Origin: Treponema sp.
GTDB taxonomy: Bacteria > Spirochaetota > Spirochaetia > Treponematales > Treponemataceae
Direction: 5' to 3'
Assembly: GCA_003455655.1 (NCBI GenBank)
Contig: DMQP01000010.1
Span: 1-18,939 of the forward strand
Length of the DNA: 18,939 bases
Part shown: piece by piece, positions 7,431 to 12,798 of the stretch
How positions within the stretch are numbered: the stretch's first letter is position 1
Layout: the number at the start of each line of letters is the position of its first letter
Position numbers and translations under genes: made by a program
Notes under the pieces: generated by a model
The model's input: the letters and a program-made list of their open reading frames with translations, nothing else
Told to the model about the DNA's origin: nothing
Databases searched by the model: none

Positions 7431-8161
7431 AATTGCTTGGTGTACCAGTAGACATCCTTCCTCCACAGGATATGGAAACAGAAATTCTAGAACTACTTGC
7501 AAAACCAGGAACAAAACAGATTGTGTTTATGTCGGTGTGGGATTTACTTAAAGCAAGACGAAAGAATGATTATGCGCAATGTGTTCGTGAAGCAGATTTA
7601 GTCTTACCTGTTTCAAAAAGTATTTTACGCGGTGCACGGTTTCTAAAAAAAGAAGTGCCCGTTCGTTATAATCAATTTACTGCGGTTATTTCTATTCTGT
7701 CTGTTTTGGAAAATCACTATAAGTCTCTCTATCTTTTAGGCGGAAGAAAAAAAGCGCTTATGGCTGCAGAGCGAAATGTGCGTTCAACTTTTCCCGGTTT
7801 GCAGATAGTCGGAAGATATGTGGGTTATTACCCCAAAGCAGTTGAAAATGATATTGTGCAGGCAATTTTTAAAGCGTCACCTTCACTTGCATTAGTGAGC
7901 GATGGTATTCGAGAAAAAGACTGTTGGTCATACACAAGACGCAATCGTTTTTCTTCAAGCATCTTTTTATACTATCGTGATGGAATTGGAATCTTTAGCG
8001 AACGAATCAAAAGAGTAAAAGAAAAAACATTTGAGCGTGGCTTAGAAATTTGGTCTGAAATTTTACATAATCCCCTTAAGTTGTTTCTGATTTTTCCGTA
8101 CATATATTATATAGTGTGTCTTCTTTGGTATAAATTGTTTAAACGGAATGACGCTGACTGA
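7412..8161 (+). CDS. Divergent WecG/TagA/CpsF-family glycosyltransferase-like protein
   Basis: 249 residues. The family scaffold is visible: a start like KLLGVPVDIL, VFMSVWDLLKARR (38-50) where typical members have T-x-N followed by A(R)R, READLVLP (59-66), SLYLLGGRKKALMAAE (105-120), FPGLQIVGRYVGYY (127-140), then LALVSDGIREKD and a C-terminal appendage rich in Arg/Lys (198-222). The usual Asp-Gly of 'LVLPDGxG' is replaced by PVSKS (66-70) and the Thr/Asn motif is lost, so normal catalysis is doubtful. A hydrophobic C-terminal stretch (223-241) may anchor it to the membrane. It starts inside rsmE with a 19-base overlap and has AGGGAG at 7398-7403. Classical members transfer ManNAc or similar sugars to lipid-linked intermediates. 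Confidence 0.7.
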   Translation: MAVQRIKLLGVPVDILPPQDMETEILELLAKPGTKQIVFMSVWDLLKARRKNDYAQCVREADLVLPVSKSILRGARFLKKEVPVRYNQFTAVISILSVLENHYKSLYLLGGRKKALMAAERNVRSTFPGLQIVGRYVGYYPKAVENDIVQAIFKASPSLALVSDGIREKDCWSYTRRNRFSSSIFLYYRDGIGIFSERIKRVKEKTFERGLEIWSEILHNPLKLFLIFPYIYYIVCLLWYKLFKRNDAD

Positions 8162-9317
8162 TGTTCAGTTCATGCAAAGACTAAAAGTCTTTTTGTTTAC
8201 AAAAAACGCCATGCTTCATAAATGGTGTGCCAGCGAACTGAATGATTTGTTTCAGATTGAAACTGACGCACCAGATGCTTACAGTGCACTTTTGAATGCA
8301 AGGCAATTACCTTCTTGTGTCCTTATGGACTATGACTTTTGTTCTGAATCATTACAAATACAAAACTACAACTACATCAGTAACACTTTACATCTTTCAT
8401 TCATTTTTTTATTCTGTCAAAAAAATCAGCTTGTTCAAAAAAGAAACATTTTTCCTAACGCATATTTCATAAGTATTTATTCCGACTGTGGCTCTTTAAG
8501 CGCTTTGCTACAAACATTAGTGCATCATGTTTGTTCGCTTGCACCAAAGGTTATTGTTCCCCAAAAAGAACTGCAATTAGATTTACCCTCTCTTGATGAA
8601 AACTGCGCTACAAGTGATTCAATGGAAGTCTTTTATAAAAAAGTTCAGCGTGTTGCTCGCTCAGAAGAACCGGTGCTTTTGTTAGGAGAAAGTGGAAGCG
8701 GAAAATCCTACACTGCTCGTCGTATTCACAAATTGTCGCGTTTTAAAAATGGTCCTTACTTTTCACTTAATGTTGCAGAACTAACGAGCGCTATTGCCGA
8801 AAGTCAATTGTTTGGAACAGTGAAAGGTGCTTTTACCGACGCACAAAATATGAGTGGACTTTTTGAACAGGCACAAGAGGGAACACTTTTACTTGATGAA
8901 GTAGCAGAGCTTGATCTTTGTGTTCAAACAAAATTGCTTGATGTTTTAGAAACAAAAAAGTTTCGTCGCTTAGGTAGCATGAAAGAATTGCGCTTTGACA
9001 CACGACTTATTTTTGCAACAAATGCAGATTTGCATGAACGAGCACGCCAGGGTTTGTTTCGTGCAGACTTGCTCTATCGCATAGATGTTTTGCGTATTCA
9101 TGTTCCCCCGTTAAGAGAACATCGTTCTGACATTCCGCGACTTGCAAAAGAATTTGCCAACCGTAAAAACAGAACACTTTCTTCTTGTGCTATTGATGCA
9201 CTTATGTCTTACTCGTGGCCAGGGAACATACGACAGTTGAACAATTACGTAAATCGTGCTTGCGTACTTTCTGCCCGTGAACAACTTACTGCAGACGATT
9301 TTGATTTTATTCGGTAG
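8148..9317 (+). CDS. Sigma-54-activator-like AAA+ protein lacking a DNA-binding domain, with degenerate receiver
   Basis: 389 residues. Residues about 9-130 look like a worn receiver domain. CVLMDYDF keeps an Asp where the phosphoacceptor would be, but the N-terminal acidic pair is missing. The AAA+ core follows: Walker A GESGSGKS (180-187), GAFTDA (227-232) in place of the sigma-54 contact loop GAFTGA, Walker B GTLLLDEV (245-252), sensor I FATNADL, the Arg-finger region FRADLLYR (304-311) and sensor II WPGNIRQL (357-364). The protein ends right after the lid, so no Fis-type HTH is present. The start is uncertain: ATG at 8148 overlaps the previous gene by 14 bases, and the next in-frame ATG is at 8172. 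Neither has a good Shine-Dalgarno. The 3' end overlaps the convergent methyltransferase gene by 11 bases. Confidence 0.82.
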   Translation: MTLTDVQFMQRLKVFLFTKNAMLHKWCASELNDLFQIETDAPDAYSALLNARQLPSCVLMDYDFCSESLQIQNYNYISNTLHLSFIFLFCQKNQLVQKRNIFPNAYFISIYSDCGSLSALLQTLVHHVCSLAPKVIVPQKELQLDLPSLDENCATSDSMEVFYKKVQRVARSEEPVLLLGESGSGKSYTARRIHKLSRFKNGPYFSLNVAELTSAIAESQLFGTVKGAFTDAQNMSGLFEQAQEGTLLLDEVAELDLCVQTKLLDVLETKKFRRLGSMKELRFDTRLIFATNADLHERARQGLFRADLLYRIDVLRIHVPPLREHRSDIPRLAKEFANRKNRTLSSCAIDALMSYSWPGNIRQLNNYVNRACVLSAREQLTADDFDFIR

Positions 9318-10026
9318 ATTTGTGCTGACTTAATCCAGCTGCTTTATTAAAAATCTTTTCAATATATTTTGCTTCACCTTCACTCAGAGAAGCGCGCGAA
9401 AGAATGTTCCTCCAGAATAGGGACATGTCTGTTTTTCCTGTTCTAGAAAAAAATCCTATGGTTTGCAAATTGTCGGTAATGCAAGAAACGGTTTTGTCTA
9501 ATCGCTTAAGAGTAATGGGTGTGTATCCGGCAAAATCTTTTTGTGTTTCTCTAAAAAAATGATAGCATATAACATGAACCGCATGACTTAAATTAAGAGA
9601 AGCAAATTCATCACTTGAAGGAATAGTTACTCCCACTGTGCATTGCAAAAGTTCTGAATCGGTAAGACCGGTGCGTTCGTTTCCAAAAACAACAGCTGTC
9701 TTTGCATTTGTTTTCGAAGTTAGAGAAACAAATTCTTCTGGCAAAAGTAATTTACCCTTGCGTTTTTTTCCGCGTCGTCTTGTTGTTCCCGCAACTGCAG
9801 TACAATCTTCAGTAGCACTTTTTATTGAAGAAAAAAATTGAGCGTTTTCCCAAATGTTTGCGGCGTGTATGGCAAGAATGCGTACTCGTTCATCGTCATA
9901 GTCTGAGCGCTTCCCCACAATGCGCAAAGTGTGCATACCGTTGTTTGCCATGCTTCTACAAACAGCACCAATGTTACGGCTTTCTTCGGGATGACATAAA
10001 ACAATGACAATGTTGTCCAGATTCAT
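9307..10026 (-). CDS. TrmJ-like SPOUT RNA methyltransferase (TrmH family group 1)
   Basis: 239 residues. Family motifs in order: RNIGAVCRSMANNG at 17-30 (motif 1), TTRRRGKKR at 81-89, VVFGNERTGL at 112-121 (motif 2) and IPSSDEFASLNLSHAV at 135-150 (motif 3). Together these form the trefoil knot and S-adenosylmethionine site of TrmJ/LasT-type enzymes, which 2'-O-methylate tRNA or rRNA. TrmJ itself modifies position 32 of tRNAs, but the target here is not proven. The length and C-terminal helical extension (170-239) fit the TrmJ group. No Shine-Dalgarno precedes the ATG. A -10-like TATAGT lies six bases upstream. It is convergent with the AAA+ gene and divergent from the SDR gene. Confidence 0.88.
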   Translation of the reverse strand: MNLDNIVIVLCHPEESRNIGAVCRSMANNGMHTLRIVGKRSDYDDERVRILAIHAANIWENAQFFSSIKSATEDCTAVAGTTRRRGKKRKGKLLLPEEFVSLTSKTNAKTAVVFGNERTGLTDSELLQCTVGVTIPSSDEFASLNLSHAVHVICYHFFRETQKDFAGYTPITLKRLDKTVSCITDNLQTIGFFSRTGKTDMSLFWRNILSRASLSEGEAKYIEKIFNKAAGLSQHKSTE

Positions 10027-10032
10027 GCAAAA

Positions 10033-10038
10033 ACTATA
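10033..10038 (-). promoter_or_regulatory. Predicted -10 element of the TrmJ-like gene (leaderless type)
   Basis: TATAGT (5/6) on the minus strand ends six bases before the ATG at 10026. I see no good -35 at 16 to 18 bp, so this call depends on position and on the same pattern at other genes. Confidence 0.4.
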
Positions 10039-10059
10039 TACTGTTTGTCTGTTTCGCGC

Positions 10060-10065
10060 TACAAT
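10060..10065 (+). promoter_or_regulatory. Predicted -10 element of the SDR gene (leaderless type)
   Basis: TACAAT (5/6) ends six bases before the ATG at 10072. The -35 position (10037-10042, TATACT) matches only 3/6 and overlaps the -10 of the divergent methyltransferase gene. Confidence 0.4.
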
Positions 10066-10071
10066 ACAAAT

Positions 10072-10740
10072 ATGGCAGAAAAAGCACTTATTTTTGGCGG
10101 AACAAGTGGTATTGGAAAAGAGCTTGCTCTTCTACTTGCACAAAGAGGAATGTCGGTTACCGTAACGGGAACAGCCCGCTGTGGATTTGACATACCGAAT
10201 GTTCGTGTGCTTTCGATTGCCGCAGAACAGTTACTTGCTTCTGACTCTTCTTATATGCCAGACTCGCTAAATGATTTTTATGGGGAACTAGATGAATGTA
10301 GCAGTCTCTGTGTTAGTTATGGTCCTTTTGTGTCAAAGCCATTGCATCAAACGTCACTTGCAGAGTGGAAAACCGTTGCGCTTTACGATTACGCACTTCC
10401 GGGTTTACTGGTAAGTCGTGCCCTCAAGGGTATGCTTAAGCGTTCCTACGGTAGAATTTTATTGTTCGGGGGAACAAGAACCGACACCATTCGTCCCTGT
10501 AAGACAAACGCTGCCTACACAGGTGCAAAGACAGGACTTTCGGTTTTAGTGAAGTCGGTTTCTGCTTCTTATGGGGAACATAACATAACCTGTAATGCAG
10601 TTTTGCCAGGTTTTGTTACTTCAGTCCCTAAAGGCCAACAGAGTGTCAGTGCACGTTCTGTAGCAGAAACTGCAGTTAGCCTTTTAACGAATCCCCATCT
10701 GAACGGAAACTTAGTGACTGTGGGAAACGTAAATTTTTAA
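10072..10740 (+). CDS. Short-chain dehydrogenase/reductase (SDR) with altered catalytic Ser region
   Basis: 222 residues, Rossmann fold. The nucleotide-binding glycine motif GGTSGIG is at 9-15 and the catalytic YTGAK at 149-153 (Tyr149, Lys153). The NAG-type motif is degenerate (CVSYGP at 80-85). The Ser normally about 13 residues before Tyr is not there: the strand reads ILLFGGTRTD, with Thr135 the nearest hydroxyl. PGFVTS at 179-184 is the usual post-active-site turn. FabG-like NAD(P)-dependent reduction is plausible, but the substrate is unknown. I chose ATG at 10072 over an in-frame TTG 27 bases upstream because the fold begins immediately after it and a -10 element lies six bases before it. 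Confidence 0.82.
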   Translation: MAEKALIFGGTSGIGKELALLLAQRGMSVTVTGTARCGFDIPNVRVLSIAAEQLLASDSSYMPDSLNDFYGELDECSSLCVSYGPFVSKPLHQTSLAEWKTVALYDYALPGLLVSRALKGMLKRSYGRILLFGGTRTDTIRPCKTNAAYTGAKTGLSVLVKSVSASYGEHNITCNAVLPGFVTSVPKGQQSVSARSVAETAVSLLTNPHLNGNLVTVGNVNF

Positions 10741-10743
10741 GTT

Positions 10744-10764
10744 TTTTTACAAATAATGTAAAAA
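10744..10764 (+). repeat. AT-rich inverted repeat after the SDR gene
   Basis: TTTTTAC (10744-10750) and GTAAAAA (10758-10764) form a perfect seven-bp dyad with a seven-base loop. It lacks GC, so it would be a weak terminator at best. It sits just upstream of the STAS promoter. Confidence 0.4.
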
Positions 10765-10777
10765 TGGAGATTTCTAT

Positions 10778-10806
10778 TTGACACTTTCACTAGTTTTGTG
10801 TAAAAT
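10778..10806 (+). promoter_or_regulatory. Consensus sigma-70 promoter of the STAS gene
   Basis: TTGACA (10778-10783, 6/6), a 17-bp spacer and TAAAAT (10801-10806, 5/6). The predicted start near 10813 leaves a leader of about 53 bases. Confidence 0.85.
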
Positions 10807-10812
10807 AGTAAA

Positions 10813-10862
10813 GTGACGACTTACTGGGTACATCCCGTACTGGTTTGGGTAAGTCACGGAGG
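10813..10862 (+). promoter_or_regulatory. Structured 5' leader with Shine-Dalgarno of the STAS gene
   Basis: GTGAC...TTAC at 10813-10824 can pair with GTAAGTCAC at 10849-10857, giving nine pairs with a three-base bulge. A small inner GGG/CCC hairpin (10825-10835) lies between the arms. The stem would begin at the first transcribed base. GGAGG (10858-10862) follows directly and is three bases from the ATG at 10866. Confidence 0.5.
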
Positions 10863-10865
10863 AAT

Positions 10866-11414
10866 ATGAGCAGCAACGATTTAGTTCCTGGCTTCAGTGA
10901 CGAAAAAGACGACAGCCTTAAAATGAGCCTCGAAAAGTTGGGTGATGTTGAAAACGGCATCCTGGTTTATTTGAACGGATACATCGACACTTACAACTCC
11001 ATTTATTTTCAAAAACAAGTTAATCTGATTGTTACTGCAGATTACTGCAATATTGTCTTTAACTGTGCAAACCTTAACTATGTGTCATCAACTGGTATTG
11101 GTTCTTTTACTTCTTTCCTTAAGTTAGTAAAGCCAAAGGGTGGTGACATTGTTCTTATGAGCATTCAGCCTAAGGTTCACGAAGTATTCCAGCTCTTGGG
11201 ATTCAGCCAGTTCTTCAACATTAAAGACACACTGGAAGAATCAATCGACTTTTTCAAAAAGGGTGCACCTGTCGAAGCAAGCGTTTTCCCCAAAGTTTTC
11301 TCTTGCCCCGTATGTTCAAAGCGTCTTAAGGCAACAAAGAGCGGCCGTTTCCGCTGTTCTGAGTGTAAGTCAATTTTGGCAATTAACCAGCAAGGACAAG
11401 TCTTCTTAGGTTAG
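10866..11414 (+). CDS. STAS-domain anti-sigma-factor-antagonist-like protein with C-terminal zinc ribbon
   Basis: 182 residues. The STAS domain covers about 22-130. It has the phosphorylatable loop YVSSTGIGSF, where Ser75 aligns with the phospho-Ser of RsbV (D-S-T-G). The residue before it is Ser74 rather than Asp. A short linker leads to a C-terminal zinc ribbon with Cys147/Cys150 and Cys164/Cys167 (CPVC and CSEC). STAS proteins of this class are switched by kinase/phosphatase partners and release a sigma factor or another target. No partner gene lies next door. The fusion to a zinc ribbon is unusual and may dock the protein on another protein or nucleic acid. An upstream in-frame TTG at 10845 was rejected because the Shine-Dalgarno lies after it. 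It is monocistronic, between a promoter and a terminator. Confidence 0.88.
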   Translation: MSSNDLVPGFSDEKDDSLKMSLEKLGDVENGILVYLNGYIDTYNSIYFQKQVNLIVTADYCNIVFNCANLNYVSSTGIGSFTSFLKLVKPKGGDIVLMSIQPKVHEVFQLLGFSQFFNIKDTLEESIDFFKKGAPVEASVFPKVFSCPVCSKRLKATKSGRFRCSECKSILAINQQGQVFLG

Positions 11415-11434
11415 ACTGGTTCTTTGTAATAACA

Positions 11435-11480
11435 TGCCTGCGGTCATTAGAGCTTTCTCTTGACTGCGGGCATTTTTTTT
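11435..11480 (+). terminator. Strong intrinsic terminator after the STAS gene
   Basis: A 12-bp stem (11435-11446 with 11461-11472, two G-U pairs) and a 14-base loop are followed by eight T (11473-11480). This is a textbook rho-independent terminator. Confidence 0.93.
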
Positions 11481-11610
11481 GCTACCGGTCGGTATGCTTG
11501 TGTGCACATCCTGTGGAAAACATGCGCTTATTTGGGTACAAATAGCCACTTTTCTTAAAAAGAGGTAAAAAAATCCCTCAAAAAAAGTGAAAAAATTTTT
11601 TAAAAACATA

Positions 11611-11639
11611 TTGACATTTTTAATTCTATATAATACAAC
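11611..11639 (+). promoter_or_regulatory. Second, upstream promoter candidate
   Basis: TTGACA (11611-11616, 6/6), a 17-bp spacer and TACAAC (11634-11639, 4/6). The predicted start near 11646 falls within the 14-bp palindrome at 11644-11657. It would give a leader of about 170 bases for the membrane-protein genes, or a separate small transcript. Confidence 0.4.
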
Positions 11640-11643
11640 AATT

Positions 11644-11657
11644 TATACGAGCGTATA
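11644..11657. repeat. 14-bp palindrome, operator-like
   Basis: TATACG and CGTATA flank AG (11644-11657) with perfect dyad symmetry. It sits on the predicted start of the upstream promoter, as a repressor site would. Confidence 0.45.
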
Positions 11658-11726
11658 GGATTTTTGCAATTCTTCATATTATCTAGAGTTAGACGCTCTG
11701 TGTATAACCCTTGTATTTATAGCAGT

Positions 11727-11794
11727 AAAACGCCTGTGGAAAACTTGTGCGTGAATTCCCCCAAAAGAGTAAGTCTTCTCGACAAAACGCCTGT
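11727..11794 (+). repeat. 11-bp direct repeat upstream of and inside a promoter
   Basis: AAAACGCCTGT occurs at 11727-11737 and again at 11784-11794, 57 bp apart. The second copy starts on the last base of the -35 and runs into the spacer of the promoter at 11779-11807. Confidence 0.5.
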
Positions 11795-11807
11795 TAGGTG
11801 TTACAAT
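11779..11807 (+). promoter_or_regulatory. Predicted promoter of the membrane-protein pair (leaderless type)
   Basis: TCGACA (11779-11784, 5/6), a 17-bp spacer and TACAAT (11802-11807, 5/6), then seven bases and the ATG at 11815. No Shine-Dalgarno is present. Confidence 0.6.
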
Positions 11808-11814
11808 TTATAGT

Positions 11815-12798
11815 ATGAAATCATCTAAAAACTCTGCCATAAAGCAAGCTTTCAAACTGATTTTGTGCTATCTCTTTTGTGTTATAGCAAGTACCCTTTT
11901 GGCAGCCCTTGTGTACATGGTGTATCGCATTTGTACAACATTAGTTGCAGGTCAGGCCATACATGCGTTTTCGTTAACACTTTTTCTTGAAGGTGCGCTT
12001 GTTATGCTTCCACTGGTGTTAGCATTTGCCATTATGCTTATGGCTTTTTATTTGACTCGTCATCCTTCGCGTAAAATTCTTTCTGTAATTGTCTATGTAG
12101 TGCTTTCTCTTGCAACTTGGTATGCCGCTTTACCGCCAGTGCTTCATCTTGCAGAAAACCACTTTACTGCCAGTTCGGTAAAAGTTTCTGAAAGTATTTT
12201 GTCGCCAGGTTTTTTTAGAGAAGCAGAACCTTATGTCTTTTACTATTCAGGAGTAGATTCAGAAAACAATGCTCAAGGTTTAGTCTTTGAAAAGAACAAC
12301 GATGTTCAGCAAGTCTATACATTCAGTGATGTTCAACTACCTCGTGCAAGTGGCGGTTTTTCTGATTCACTTATTGGCGAAACCGTTGAAATGCCCTCGT
12401 TGATGAGACGCATGCTTTCTTGGTATAAAGGTCTTGCTATGGGGGCCTTCCGTGCTAACGATGCAGGTTATGTAACGTGGGCTTTTTATGCTTCTATGGG
12501 AATTGCGCTCTGTTCTGTTTTAGGTTTGTACAAAGTGTCAAAGTGGCGTCTTTTAAACATGAATGCAATTCTCTATGCTTCGGTGGGAATTATTGTGTAT
12601 AACTATCTGCTTGTGGTAACCGATGTACTTGCTGGTCCTTCGCAAGTGGTTGCTACTTGGTTTAGAAAACTGACCTTTATACAAAATCCGCTTCAAGTGT
12701 TGTTGAATTTGTTTGTTGCGCTCGTCTTCTTACTTGTGGGAATAATTAGTGCTGCCCATAACAAAAAAGCTCACGCTACTATGGGGGCAACAATATGA
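11815..12798 (+). CDS. Unrecognised six-helix membrane protein, first of a pair
   Basis: 327 residues. I do not recognise a family. Hydrophobicity suggests helices at about 13-38, 55-80, 88-111, then a roughly 105-residue hydrophilic domain (112-218), then helices at 219-241, 247-272 and 292-314. By the positive-inside rule (KSSKNSAIK at the start, RHPSRK at 82-87, SKWR at 242-245, HNKK at 315-318) both ends are cytoplasmic and the central domain extracytoplasmic. That domain has beta-like segments (YVFYYSGVDSENNAQGLVFE). The 3+domain+3 plan recalls LptF/LptG lipid-export subunits, but I see no decisive motif. Its stop overlaps the start of the next gene by four bases. Confidence 0.8.
   Translation: MKSSKNSAIKQAFKLILCYLFCVIASTLLAALVYMVYRICTTLVAGQAIHAFSLTLFLEGALVMLPLVLAFAIMLMAFYLTRHPSRKILSVIVYVVLSLATWYAALPPVLHLAENHFTASSVKVSESILSPGFFREAEPYVFYYSGVDSENNAQGLVFEKNNDVQQVYTFSDVQLPRASGGFSDSLIGETVEMPSLMRRMLSWYKGLAMGAFRANDAGYVTWAFYASMGIALCSVLGLYKVSKWRLLNMNAILYASVGIIVYNYLLVVTDVLAGPSQVVATWFRKLTFIQNPLQVLLNLFVALVFLLVGIISAAHNKKAHATMGATI

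Larger units (their letters stand above)
11510..11744 (-). promoter_or_regulatory. Cluster of three DnaA-box-like sites and a 12-bp direct repeat
   Basis: TGTGGAAAA occurs at 11512-11520 and 11735-11743. TGTGTATAA at 11699-11707 is a perfect match to the reverse complement of TTATNCACA. All three point the same way. The two TGTGGAAAA sites lie inside an identical 12-mer (CCTGTGGAAAAC at 11510-11521 and 11733-11744). Together with the AT-rich block between them this resembles a DnaA-binding region, but the function is not established. Confidence 0.4.
11481..11814. other. 334-base non-coding regulatory region
   Basis: No convincing gene on either strand. The region holds a short palindrome (TACCG-GT-CGGTA, 11483-11494), an AT-rich block at 11550-11640, a 14-bp palindrome (11644-11657), two candidate promoters, an 11-bp direct repeat and three DnaA-box-like sites. 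It lies between the STAS terminator and the membrane-protein pair. Confidence 0.75.

Noticed and set aside
10045..10071. TTG at 10045 as an upstream start of the SDR gene
   Set aside because: It adds nine residues with no family support and lies before the -10 element that is in register with ATG 10072.
11406..11609. 67-codon minus-strand frame reaching into the STAS gene
   Set aside because: It would read through the strong terminator hairpin, is low-complexity Phe/Lys-rich at the start and has no ribosome site.
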